A DNA stretch of 64,000 nucleotides, taken from VHCN01 sp964589935 (GTDB lineage Bacteria > Verrucomicrobiota > Verrucomicrobiia > Limisphaerales > VHCN01). Positions within the stretch are counted from its first letter, which is position 1. Each line of letters starts with the position of its first letter. The position numbers and the translations under genes are program-made. The notes under the pieces are model-generated. The model made no database searches. It was given only the letters and a program-made list of their open reading frames with translations, and was not told the origin of the DNA. Shown here piece by piece: positions 7,652 to 16,240 of this stretch. Location: assembly GCA_964589935.1 (NCBI GenBank), contig CAZPVD010000007.1:62001-126000 (forward strand), read 5' to 3'.

Positions 7652-9730
7652 ATGCCTCGCCCATTTTACGCCATCGCACTCGCGCTGTTGTTCGTCACCA
7701 CTGCTTCCGCGCAAAACGCACTACAGACCAACGACGCCTCGCAAGCCTTCCTCAATTTCGTCAAGGCCCGCGCCGCTGAACTGCGCGCCAACGACAAGCC
7801 GCCCGCCTCGCTCGCGGACTGGAACAAACAGCGCGCCGCTCTGCGCGCAAACTTAATGAAAGCGTGGGGCGACTGGCCGAAGCAACCCGCACCGCTGAAC
7901 GCGAAGAAACTCGGCGAACTCCAGCGCGACGGCTATCGCGTGGAAAAAATCATTTTCCAAACTTTTCCCGGCGTATGGATGACCGCGAACGCCTACGTGC
8001 CGGACAGGCCCGGTAAGCTTCCCGCCGTGCTGTGCGTTCACGGACATTGGCGCGGCGCGAAGCAGGACCCCGTCGTGCAGTCGCGCTGCATCGGGCTGGC
8101 GAAGCTCGGCTTCTTCGTGCTCGTCGTGGACGCCTTCGGCGCGGGCGAGCGCGGCATTTCAAAAAATCTCGGCGAGTATCATGGCGAGATGGTCGCAGCC
8201 ACATTGTTTCCTGTCGGCCTGCCGCTGAGTGGGCTGCAAGTTTATGAGAATATGCGCGCTGTGGATTACCTGCTCACGCGGCCGGAAGTGGACGGCACGC
8301 GGCTCGGCATCACGGGCGCGAGCGGCGGCGGCAACCAGACGATGTATGCGGGCGCGTTCGACGAGCGCTTCAAGGCCGTCGTGCCCGTGTGCTCCGTCGG
8401 CAATTACCAGGCCTATCTCGGCGCGGCGTGCTGTATGTGCGAGGTCGTGCCCGGCGCGCTGCGCTTCACCGAGGAGTGGGGACTGCTCGCACTTGTCGCA
8501 CCGCGCGCGCTCATGGTCGTGAGCGCGACGAAGGACGCGCCGCAATTCTCAGTCGCGGCGGCGAAGAAATCCCTCGCGCTCGCGGAACCGGTCTTCGCGC
8601 TGCACGGCAAGCCGGAGAACGTGCGACACGCTATCTTCGAATCGCCGCACGATTACAGCCGCGCGATGCGCGAGGCGATGTATGGCTGGATGATTAAGCA
8701 CTTGAAGGGCGAAGGCGACGGCTCGCCCATCCCCGAACCAGAAATCAAGGTCGAAGACCCCGAAACTCTGCGCTGCTTCCCCGGCCAGACGCGGCCGGAT
8801 AACTGGGTGACGATACCGAAATATGCGATGGGCGCGGGCAAAGCGGCGTTGATGGAGCGGTCGCCGTCGGTGGCGAATTTCAAACAGCAGAAGCCGAAGA
8901 TGCTGATGGCGTTGGAGAACAATGTCCTCAACGGTGGACACACCATCAAGCAAGCCAAACGGGAAATGAATGTTGTGTCAGGTGGGATTTCCAAGCGGAG
9001 GTTTCGTGTTTTTTCAGAAGACGGCGTGATATTAAATGTGGGAGAGGTGTTTTGGATGAAGTCTGAAGGCCCCTTGTTTGTGCAGTTAGACCTGGATGGA
9101 TGGGGTTCCAAATGGACAAAGGATTTCGGTGAATTGATGTGGGAGAATCATTACCGTCGGTTCAACCTCGACCTGAGAGGAACTGGTGCATTGGCGCTTC
9201 CTCAAGACAAGGTTGGTCGCGCGCCTGACCACAATTCCGCCGAGTGGTCCATGTGGCTGGGCCGCCCGCTCTTGGGCCAATGGGTGCGGGACGTTCGTGA
9301 ACTTTTGAGTGAGATCGAATCACATTCACCCGACAAGAAGCTGCCTGACACAACGCTGGTTGCTTGCGGCCCAGCCGGCGTGGTCGCGCTCTGCGCTGCC
9401 GCGCTCGACCAACGCATCACGCGCGTCGTCACCGTCGGCTCGCTCGCGAGTTATCTCACGGATGAGCCGTATGAAAATCAGCGGCTCGGCATCATGGCGC
9501 CGGGCATCGTGCGTGACGTGGGCGACATCCCGCAACTCGCCGCGCTCATCGCGCCGCGCAAGCTCGTCATCGCCGGCGGCGTGACCGGCGGCGGCAAACT
9601 GCTCGACGAGGCCGCGTTAAAAAAACAGTTTGAGTTCACGCAGCGCGTTTACGAACAGCAGAAGGCCGGCTCCGCGCTGACGATTCTCTCCTCCACCAAT
9701 GCCGCCGACATTGTGCGCGCGTTGAAGTAA
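7652..9730 (+). CDS. Secreted tandem alpha/beta-hydrolase (acetyl-xylan esterase-like)
   Basis: A 692-residue protein with a signal peptide (residues 1-20, cleaving near TTASAQ). The first alpha/beta-hydrolase domain (about 95-345) has the nucleophile Ser224 in GASGGG and a candidate His in ESPHDYS. A second hydrolase-like fold (about 440-690) has ACGPAG at 572-577, where the nucleophile position is Ala575, so it is probably non-catalytic. Family relatives act on acetylated or esterified polysaccharides; the specific substrate cannot be assigned. The DNA for residues ~426-513 is clearly lower in GC than its surroundings (a 60-nt line at 9001 has 24 G/C) but stays in frame. Upstream and downstream genes are on the same strand. 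Confidence 0.82.
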   Translation: MPRPFYAIALALLFVTTASAQNALQTNDASQAFLNFVKARAAELRANDKPPASLADWNKQRAALRANLMKAWGDWPKQPAPLNAKKLGELQRDGYRVEKIIFQTFPGVWMTANAYVPDRPGKLPAVLCVHGHWRGAKQDPVVQSRCIGLAKLGFFVLVVDAFGAGERGISKNLGEYHGEMVAATLFPVGLPLSGLQVYENMRAVDYLLTRPEVDGTRLGITGASGGGNQTMYAGAFDERFKAVVPVCSVGNYQAYLGAACCMCEVVPGALRFTEEWGLLALVAPRALMVVSATKDAPQFSVAAAKKSLALAEPVFALHGKPENVRHAIFESPHDYSRAMREAMYGWMIKHLKGEGDGSPIPEPEIKVEDPETLRCFPGQTRPDNWVTIPKYAMGAGKAALMERSPSVANFKQQKPKMLMALENNVLNGGHTIKQAKREMNVVSGGISKRRFRVFSEDGVILNVGEVFWMKSEGPLFVQLDLDGWGSKWTKDFGELMWENHYRRFNLDLRGTGALALPQDKVGRAPDHNSAEWSMWLGRPLLGQWVRDVRELLSEIESHSPDKKLPDTTLVACGPAGVVALCAAALDQRITRVVTVGSLASYLTDEPYENQRLGIMAPGIVRDVGDIPQLAALIAPRKLVIAGGVTGGGKLLDEAALKKQFEFTQRVYEQQKAGSALTILSSTNAADIVRALK

Positions 9731-9846
9731 TCCGGTTCTCAGCTTCACCTGTTCCGGCGCGCTGCGGCGTCGTGCTGGTCAAACAATGCCCACGCAATGC
9801 CAAGCGAGGGTTGGCCGCGATTCGCGGTCCCGTGCAGGTTCGCCGC

Positions 9847-11406
9847 ATGAATGCGACAGACCCGATGTGGCGGAAAACCGGCGCAAATTCTTTTGTGAGA
9901 AAATTTCTTCCGAGGACACTTGCAGTTGCGTTGATGCTCGCGCTGACAACTCGCTGGCCCTTCGCCGCGGCGCAACAAGCCAGGCCCGTTGATCCGACGC
10001 TCACGCTCACCGAGGAGGCCGTCGTCACCGACGCGCCGAACGTGCCGCCGCCGATCCGCCGCACGCAGCCGGCGCGCGTCATCGTGCGGCTCGAAGTGCG
10101 CGAGGTGACGAAGCGCCTCGCCGACGGCGTGGACTATGTTTTCTGGACGTTCGGCGGCGACGTGCCGGGCAGCTTCATCCGCATCCGCGAGGGCGATCTG
10201 GTCGAATTCCACCTCGACAACCATCCGTCGAGCAAGATGCCGCACAACATTGACCTGCACGCCGTGACCGGGCCGGGCGGCGGCGCGACATCATCCTTCA
10301 CCGCGCCGGGGCACAGCTCGCAGTTTTCGTTCAAGGCGCTGAATCCGGGCCTTTACGTGTATCACTGCGCGACCGCACCGGTCGGCATGCACGTGGCGAA
10401 CGGCATGTATGGCCTGATCCTCGTCGAGCCAAAGGGCGGCCTGCCGCCGGTGGACCGCGAATTCTACGTGATGCAGGGCGAGTTTTACACGACGGGCAAG
10501 TTCGGCGAGGAAGGTTTGCAGAGCTTCTCGATGGAGAAGGCCGTGGACGAACGGCCCAGCTACGTCGTCTTCAACGGCGCGGTCAACTCGCTCGTCGGCG
10601 ACCGCGCGCTGCGGGCAAAGGTCGGCGAGCGCATCCGCCTCTACATCGGCAACGGCGGGCCGAACCTCGTCAGCTCGTTCCACGTCATCGGGGAGATTTT
10701 CGACACGGTGTATCAGGAGGGCGGTGTGGTGCCGACGCAGCGCAACGTCCAGACGACGCTCATCCCTGCGGGCGGCTCGGCTATGGTCGAGTTCAAGGTC
10801 GAGGTGCCAGGCACGTTCATCCTCGTGGATCATTCGCTCTTCCGCGCCTTCAACAAGGGTGCGCTCGGCATGTTGAAGGTGGACGGCCCGCCCGACTTGC
10901 TCGTCTATTCCGGCAAGGAAGTGGACGCGATTTATCTCGGCCGCCAAGCCGAGGCCGGCTCCGAATCGGAGAAAAGAATCGCGCAGCTCCAGGCGCAGAT
11001 GAAGGAAGCCATCAAGACCGATTCGAAGATCGCCGGCCTGACGAAGGAAATCCAAATCGAGCGCGGCAAGCAGGTCTTCATGCAGACGTGCTTCGTGTGC
11101 CATCAGGTCAGCGGCGAGGGCATTCCCGGCCAGATTCCGCCGCTCGCCAAGTCGGACTTCCTCATGGCGGACAAGGACCGCTCGATCCGCATCGTGCTGC
11201 AAGGCCTGACCGGCGAGCAGGTCGTCAAGGGCCAGAAGTTCAACGGCGTGATGATTCCGTTGAACTACCTCGCTGACGATCAAATCGCCAACGCGCTCAC
11301 CTACGTGCGCAACAGTTGGGGCAACTCCGGCGACGCTGTCACGGCCGCCGAAGTGCAGCGCATCCGCTCCGAAGCGCCGCCGCCGAAGGCAAATCCATTC
11401 GAGTAA
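9847..11406 (+). CDS. nirK: Copper nitrite reductase (class II NirK) fused to C-terminal cytochrome c
   Basis: A 519-residue periplasmic enzyme reducing nitrite to nitric oxide. After a signal sequence (about 1-45) come two cupredoxin domains. Type-1 copper ligands are His133, Cys174, His182 and Met187; type-2 ligands are His138, His173 and His329; the catalytic pair is Asp136 and His279. The segment YHCATAPVGMH has the short Cys-His spacing of class II (AniA-like) enzymes. Residues about 400-500 form a cytochrome c domain with the haem motif CFVCH (415-419) and likely axial Met469, which would deliver electrons directly. The ATG at 9847 is preferred over 9772 because it gives a more usual leader. 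No FNR/NnrR palindrome was seen upstream. nirV and a Sco gene follow at once. Confidence 0.95.
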   Translation: MNATDPMWRKTGANSFVRKFLPRTLAVALMLALTTRWPFAAAQQARPVDPTLTLTEEAVVTDAPNVPPPIRRTQPARVIVRLEVREVTKRLADGVDYVFWTFGGDVPGSFIRIREGDLVEFHLDNHPSSKMPHNIDLHAVTGPGGGATSSFTAPGHSSQFSFKALNPGLYVYHCATAPVGMHVANGMYGLILVEPKGGLPPVDREFYVMQGEFYTTGKFGEEGLQSFSMEKAVDERPSYVVFNGAVNSLVGDRALRAKVGERIRLYIGNGGPNLVSSFHVIGEIFDTVYQEGGVVPTQRNVQTTLIPAGGSAMVEFKVEVPGTFILVDHSLFRAFNKGALGMLKVDGPPDLLVYSGKEVDAIYLGRQAEAGSESEKRIAQLQAQMKEAIKTDSKIAGLTKEIQIERGKQVFMQTCFVCHQVSGEGIPGQIPPLAKSDFLMADKDRSIRIVLQGLTGEQVVKGQKFNGVMIPLNYLADDQIANALTYVRNSWGNSGDAVTAAEVQRIRSEAPPPKANPFE

Positions 11407-11409
11407 GCC

Positions 11410-12195
11410 ATGTGTTGCGTCGCAAAACTTTTTCTTCGCGCCGCGCTGCTGGCTGCGATTGCGATTTTCGCAGGCGACGCGCCACCGGGCATGATGCGCG
11501 TGCCGGCGGGCGTCCACACGCCGCTCTTCCGCAGCCAGACCGAGCCGAAGGAAGTTCGCGTGAACGCTTTCCTGCTCGATGTCACGCCAGTAACGAACGA
11601 GCAGTTCCTCGACTTCGTCCGCGCCAATCCGCAGTGGCAACGCTCGCGCGTGAAGCGCCTCTTCGCCGACGAATCCTACCTGCGCCACTGGGCCGGCGAC
11701 CTTGACATCGGCGCGGACCCGCTTGCGGCGCGGCAACCTGTGACGCATGTCTCGTGGTTCGCGGCCAAGGCGTATTGCGCGTGGCGCGGCGGTCGGCTGC
11801 CGACGACCGCCGAGTGGGAATACGCCGCCAGCGCGGGCTTCGACCGCGCCGACGGCGTGAACGACGCGCGCTTCGTCGCCGCGCTGAACCGCTGGTATTC
11901 GACGCCGTCGCCGGCAAAGCTCCCGCCGGTCGCGTCGGGCCGCGCGAATGTCTTCGGCCTTCACGACCTGCACGGCCTCGTGTGGGAGTGGACATCCGAC
12001 TTCAACTCCGCGCTCGTGACCGGCGACGCGCGCGGCGACACGGACCTCGAGCGGCAGTTGTTCTGCGGCAGCGGCTCGCAGGGCGCGAGCGACCGCGCGA
12101 ACTACCCGGCCTTCATGCGCGAGGCGTTCCGCAGCAGCCTCAAGGCAAACTACGCCGTGCCCAACCTCGGCTTCCGTTGCGCGAAGGATTTATGA
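11410..12195 (+). CDS. nirV: NirV-like formylglycine-generating-enzyme-fold protein
   Basis: A 261-residue protein with a short signal peptide (1-21) and one FGE-sulfatase/SUMF1-type domain. It shows the family landmarks VTNEQFLDFV, PVTHVSWFAAKAYCAWRGGRLPTTAEWEYAA and the C-terminal NLGFRCAKD. NirV genes accompany nirK in many denitrifiers; their function is unproven but an accessory role in NirK maturation is usually proposed. The gene starts 3 bp after the nirK stop and its TGA overlaps the next ATG (ATGA), so the three genes form one operon. The paired Cys typical of true sulfatase activators is not evident, consistent with a non-FGE role. Confidence 0.88.
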   Translation: MCCVAKLFLRAALLAAIAIFAGDAPPGMMRVPAGVHTPLFRSQTEPKEVRVNAFLLDVTPVTNEQFLDFVRANPQWQRSRVKRLFADESYLRHWAGDLDIGADPLAARQPVTHVSWFAAKAYCAWRGGRLPTTAEWEYAASAGFDRADGVNDARFVAALNRWYSTPSPAKLPPVASGRANVFGLHDLHGLVWEWTSDFNSALVTGDARGDTDLERQLFCGSGSQGASDRANYPAFMREAFRSSLKANYAVPNLGFRCAKDL

Positions 12196-12824
12196 AACGA
12201 ATGCGCGCAATTTTCTCCGCCGTTTTGCTGGCGTTCGCTGTCAACGCCGCAGAAACGAATTCGCCGCCGAAGGAAAAACCGCCATGCTGCCGCGTGCTCG
12301 CGCCGTCGGGCCGTTACACCGACCGCTCGCTTTACCAGCTCGACTCGACGTGGACTTCCGACGTGGGCCGCGACGTGAAGCTCGGCGTGCTGCAAGGCCG
12401 CGTGCAGGTCGTGGCGATGTTCTTCACCTCGTGCGAATTCGCCTGCCCGGTCATTGTGAACGACCTGCGGCGCATCCAGGCCGCGCTGCCGGAGCCGCTG
12501 CGCGACCGCGTGGACTTTCTGCTCGTGAGCTTCGATTCCAAACGCGACACGCCGGAGGCGTTGCGCGCGTATCGCGAACGGCAGAAGCTCGACGCTGCGC
12601 ACTGGACGCTGCTGCGCGGCAAACCCGACGACGTGCGCGAACTCGCCGCGCTGCTCGGCGTGAACTACCGCGAGGACGCGCGCGGGCAGTTCGCGCACTC
12701 GAACCTCATCACCGTGCTGAATCCGCAGGGCGAAATCATCCATCAACAGGCCGGGCTGAACAGCGATCCCGCGCCCACCATCGCGGCGATTCAACGCGCA
12801 CTTGCTTCTCCGACGAAAAACTAA
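12192..12824 (+). CDS. SCO1/SenC-type copper chaperone
   Basis: A 210-residue thioredoxin-fold protein with a signal peptide (1-20). The copper/thiol motif CEFAC (Cys81, Cys85) and His169 in FAHSNLITVLN are the three canonical Sco ligands. Sco proteins deliver copper to the CuA centre of cytochrome oxidase or to periplasmic copper enzymes. Its position as the third gene behind nirK and nirV, with a 4-bp ATGA overlap, suggests it loads copper into NirK. A further CC pair at 32-33 lies just after the signal peptide. Its stop overlaps the end of the convergent methyltransferase gene by 4 bp. Confidence 0.93.
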   Translation: MKRMRAIFSAVLLAFAVNAAETNSPPKEKPPCCRVLAPSGRYTDRSLYQLDSTWTSDVGRDVKLGVLQGRVQVVAMFFTSCEFACPVIVNDLRRIQAALPEPLRDRVDFLLVSFDSKRDTPEALRAYRERQKLDAAHWTLLRGKPDDVRELAALLGVNYREDARGQFAHSNLITVLNPQGEIIHQQAGLNSDPAPTIAAIQRALASPTKN

Positions 12825-13636
12825 GCCGCGCCGCGCTGGCGCCGGGCTTCGTAGAGAAAGGCCGCGGTTGCGCTGCCGACGTTCAGCGAGTCCACGCCGA
12901 GGTGCATTGGTATCACAACACAATCATCGCACGCGGCGCGCACTTCCTCGGAAATCCCGTGGCCTTCGCTGCCGAAGACGATGCAACAATCGCCGGTGAA
13001 ATCCGCCTGCGACAGCTTGCGTTCATCCGTGTGCGGATGCGCGGCGATGGAGCGCACGCCGTGGCGGCGAAGTTTGCGCAGCGCATCGGCAAGCGAGCGC
13101 GGCTCGACGAAGGGCAGCTTGAAGATCGCGCCCATCGAGTTGCGCACGGAGCGGCGGATGTAGGGATGCGAGCACGTCTCGCCCACGAGCAGCGCCTGCA
13201 CGCCGAACGCGGCGCAGTTGCGCACGACGACGCCCATGTTTTCCGCGCTCGTCAGGCCATCCACGGCGGCGAAGAGGCGCGGCGAAGGCGAGTTTTTCAG
13301 CGCGGTTTCGAGCGGAACAGGCGGCGGAATTTTTCCGACGCCGAGCACGCCCTGATACATGGAGAAGCCGGTGAGCGTTTCGAGCGTGTCGTGTTCGCCG
13401 ACGTAGGCGATGATGTTTTCGGGCCGTGCCTGCGCGAGCGCGCCGAGGTCGGCGAGCCACTTCTCCGGCATGACGAGCGAGACGACTTCGAGCGGGCTTT
13501 CGAGCAGGCGGCGCGTCACCTTCTCGCCCTCGGCGACGAAGATGCCCTGCTCGTGATGCTCGCGTTGGAGCCGCATCGTGCGATATGGCGCGAGCGCGTG
13601 CAGGTCGAGCGAGGTGATGCGTTCAACGCGGAGCAT
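12821..13636 (-). CDS. SpoU/TrmH-family RNA 2'-O-methyltransferase
   Basis: A 271-residue SPOUT methyltransferase. An N-terminal substrate-binding region (about 1-105, with the EGIFVAEGEKVTRRLLES segment of the SpoU_sub_bind domain) precedes the knotted catalytic domain. The three SpoU motifs are present: ENMGVVVRNCAAFGV, CCIVFGSEGHGIS and VIPMHLGVDSLNVGSATA. These enzymes use SAM to methylate a ribose 2'-OH in rRNA or tRNA; the exact site is not readable from sequence. The gene converges with the Sco gene, the two stops overlapping, so no independent terminator fits between them. Confidence 0.9.
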   Translation of the reverse strand: MLRVERITSLDLHALAPYRTMRLQREHHEQGIFVAEGEKVTRRLLESPLEVVSLVMPEKWLADLGALAQARPENIIAYVGEHDTLETLTGFSMYQGVLGVGKIPPPVPLETALKNSPSPRLFAAVDGLTSAENMGVVVRNCAAFGVQALLVGETCSHPYIRRSVRNSMGAIFKLPFVEPRSLADALRKLRRHGVRSIAAHPHTDERKLSQADFTGDCCIVFGSEGHGISEEVRAACDDCVVIPMHLGVDSLNVGSATAAFLYEARRQRGAA

Positions 13637-13684
13637 GGGGCGAAGTGCGACGTGAGAAGTCCGAAGGGAGAAGCGTCTCGCAAC

Positions 13685-14467
13685 TCACAAACTCACTGTC
13701 GCGCATGGCGTGTCTTGCGAGGCCGTTTGCAAATGGATGTGCGTGGCGCCGCAACGGGCGAGTCGCGCGGACACGGCGCGTTGTGCGAGTTCAGGCCGGT
13801 TGCAGTCGCGGCTCAAATGACCAAGAAAAACCTGCCGCAGCCGGTCGGTGGCAACTTGCTCGGCGAGTTCAGCCGCGGCGTCGTTCGAGAGATGGCCGTG
13901 ACGTCCAAGGATGCGTTGCTTCGTGCTCCACGGGCGTTTCGTGTCGTCTTGCAGGAGTTTCACGTCGTGGTTGGCTTCGAGGAGGAGCACGTTCGCTTCG
14001 CGCACGCGTTCGATGACGAGCTTGGTCGCGTGGCCGAGGTCGGTGAGGAAGCCGATGTTGCCCTCCGGCATGCGCAGGAGAAAGCCGACCGGATCCCACG
14101 CGTCGTGCGGCACACTGAAGGTGTCCACTGTCACGTCGCCGATCTCGAAGCTCGCACCCGTCGTGAAGAGCCGGCAGTTGAGGCGCAAACCCATTTGCTC
14201 CTCGATGGCGCGGCGCGTGTGGTCGTTGCAATAGATCGGAATGCCGAGCTTCGCGGCGAGCACGGTCAGGCCCTGCACGTGGTCGTGATGCTCGTGCGTG
14301 ACGAGGATGCCGTGGAGCGTCTCCGGTGTGCGCGCGATGACGGCGAGGCGCTCGCGGATTTGCCTGCCGCTGAAGCCGGCGTCAATCAGCAGCCGCGTTT
14401 GGTCGGTCTCGACATAGGCGCAATTGCCGCTGGAACCGCTCCCGAGAATGGTGAAGTGCGCGGGCAC
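13685..14467 (-). CDS. Metallo-beta-lactamase-fold hydrolase (YycJ/WalJ-like)
   Basis: A 260-residue protein starting at GTG 14467. It opens with FTILGSGSSGNCAYVE, typical of the YycJ/WalJ group, and carries the metal motif THEHHDHVQG (about 57-66), with further ligands in SVPHDAWDP, a conserved FLTDLGHAT and a late FLGHLSRDCN. Members bind two metal ions and resemble exonucleases linked to cell-wall or DNA-replication coordination in Firmicutes, but substrate assignment here would be speculative. The end of the protein (from about 235, THIHLQTASQ) diverges from the family. It lies 48 bp upstream of the methyltransferase gene on the same strand and is divergent from rpoN. Confidence 0.85.
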   Translation of the reverse strand: MPAHFTILGSGSSGNCAYVETDQTRLLIDAGFSGRQIRERLAVIARTPETLHGILVTHEHHDHVQGLTVLAAKLGIPIYCNDHTRRAIEEQMGLRLNCRLFTTGASFEIGDVTVDTFSVPHDAWDPVGFLLRMPEGNIGFLTDLGHATKLVIERVREANVLLLEANHDVKLLQDDTKRPWSTKQRILGRHGHLSNDAAAELAEQVATDRLRQVFLGHLSRDCNRPELAQRAVSARLARCGATHIHLQTASQDTPCATVSL

Positions 14468-14562
14468 GCGCCGACGTTAGAAGTCGTGACCCTGCCGGGC
14501 AACGAAGAACTTCCACGGGGCTGGCCTTTCTTTCCTTGAGCGATTCTCGTGCCAGACGTATC

Positions 14563-16080
14563 ATGTGGCCGATGGCACAAGGCATGCATCTGAGTCAGCG
14601 CATGAGCCAGCAAATGGTGCTGGCGCCGCAGCTCCAGCAATCACTGGCGCTGCTCCAGGCCCCCACTCTCGAACTCAAGGCACTCGTCGAGCAGGAACTT
14701 GAGCAGAACCCCGTGCTCGAGGAAGTCGTCGAGGTTTCGCAGGACGAAAAGCGCGAGCGGGACGGCGCAACCGATGCCGACGGTGAATCCGTTGATCCCG
14801 CCGAGCCGCCGCAGGACGTGCAATTCGATCCGGCCACGGAGAAGCCCAACGCTGACCCGGTGGATGATTTCCAGGCTGAGTTCGACAAGCTCGTTCAGCT
14901 CGATCAGGAATGGCGCGAGCACTTTTCGCAGAGCAACATCGTCCAGCGCTCCAGCCCGGAGGAAGAGGAACGCCGGCAGTTCATGTTCGACTCCATCGTC
15001 GCGGAGACTTCGTTGCAGGAGTATCTGCTCGATCAGGTGCGGGAGAGCGAGTTGTCGGCGGACGACTTCAAGATCGCGGAACTGCTCGTCGGGAACATTG
15101 ACGACCACGGCTTTCTTCAGATGCGCGTGGAAGACCTTGCCCTCTCCACCGGTCTCGCCGTTGAAAAAATCGCCGCCGTTCTCAAGGTGCTGCAAACCTT
15201 CCAGCCGCCAGGCGTGGCCGCGCGCGACCTGCGCGAGTGCCTGATGCTCCAGCTCGAACGCGCCGGACGCACCGAAACACTCGAGTATCAAATCATACGC
15301 GACCACATGGAACTGCTTGGGCGGCGTCGCTTCCAGGAAATCGCCCGCGCCATCGGCGAGGACGCGATTGACGCCGTGGACGTGCAGCGCGCGGCCGAGC
15401 GCATCGCGCATCTGGAACCGCGGCCGGGGCGCGCCTTCCTGCCCGACGATCATCAATACGTCGTCCCGGAGGTCTTCGTGCAAAAAGTTGGCGACGAATG
15501 GATCGTCAGCACGAACAACGACCAGATTCCGCACCTGCGCATCAGCAACACCTACAAGGATCTCATGGCGCAGACCGGCACGGCGTCCGAGGTGCGCGAT
15601 TACATCCGCGACAAGATTCGCGCCGGCAAGTTCCTCATCAAATCCCTTCACCAGCGGCAGCAGACCATCGTCAACATCGGCCGCGAGATCGTGAACCGCC
15701 AGCGCGAGTTCTTCGAGCACGGCATCACGCACCTCAAATCGCTCACGATGGCGCAGGTCGCCGAGGTCGTCGGCGTCCACGAGACCACCGTGAGCCGCGC
15801 CGTGTCCGGCAAATACATGGAGACACCGCACGGCGTGTTTGAGATGAAGTTCTTCTTCACCTCCGGCTTCAAGACCAGCACCGGCGCGGACATGTCCAAC
15901 ACCAGCATCAAGGACCTCATCGCCGACATGATCAACGAGGAAGACACCTCCAGCCCGTTCTCCGACGAGGCCATCGTCGCCAAGCTCAAGGAGAAGGACA
16001 TCGTCATCGCGCGCCGCACCGTGGCGAAATACCGCGGCGAGCTGAACATCCTCCCTTCGAACCTCCGCCGGGTGTATTAA
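14563..16080 (+). CDS. rpoN: RNA polymerase sigma-54 factor
   Basis: A 505-residue protein. Residues about 5-50 are the Gln/Leu-rich activator-interacting region (HLSQRMSQQMVLAPQLQQSL). An acidic linker spans about 60-120. The core-binding domain follows. The helix-turn-helix (MAQVAEVVGVHETTVSRAVSGKYM) contacts the -12 element, and the RpoN box ARRTVAKYR near the C-terminus reads the -24 element. Sigma-54 needs AAA+ enhancer-binding proteins, none of which is in this window. ATGs at 14563, 14572 and 14584 and a TTG at 14536 are all in frame; conservation begins near HLSQRMS, so the true start is uncertain by a few residues. It is divergent from the YycJ-like gene. Confidence 0.95.
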   Translation: MWPMAQGMHLSQRMSQQMVLAPQLQQSLALLQAPTLELKALVEQELEQNPVLEEVVEVSQDEKRERDGATDADGESVDPAEPPQDVQFDPATEKPNADPVDDFQAEFDKLVQLDQEWREHFSQSNIVQRSSPEEEERRQFMFDSIVAETSLQEYLLDQVRESELSADDFKIAELLVGNIDDHGFLQMRVEDLALSTGLAVEKIAAVLKVLQTFQPPGVAARDLRECLMLQLERAGRTETLEYQIIRDHMELLGRRRFQEIARAIGEDAIDAVDVQRAAERIAHLEPRPGRAFLPDDHQYVVPEVFVQKVGDEWIVSTNNDQIPHLRISNTYKDLMAQTGTASEVRDYIRDKIRAGKFLIKSLHQRQQTIVNIGREIVNRQREFFEHGITHLKSLTMAQVAEVVGVHETTVSRAVSGKYMETPHGVFEMKFFFTSGFKTSTGADMSNTSIKDLIADMINEEDTSSPFSDEAIVAKLKEKDIVIARRTVAKYRGELNILPSNLRRVY

Positions 16081-16240
16081 AATTTTGCGGCGAGTTGCGC
16101 GAACGCCGTGAATGGTGCATCTTTGCGCCGACAGAAATCACCTTCCAACCTGAAGCTATGGCATTCAGGCGAATGGATTCAAACGGTTCGCGCGTCCTTT
16201 GCACCCAGCCAACCGGCTGTTCCTTACACTTTTTCCACCC

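Noticed and set aside
9731..9846. FNR/NnrR-type palindrome ahead of nirK
   Set aside because: No TTGAT-N4-ATCAA-like site could be found by eye in this interval.
10291..11973. 560-codon minus-strand open frame antisense to nirK and nirV
   Set aside because: The sense strand carries complete copper and haem motifs; the antisense product is Arg/Val/His-rich with none.
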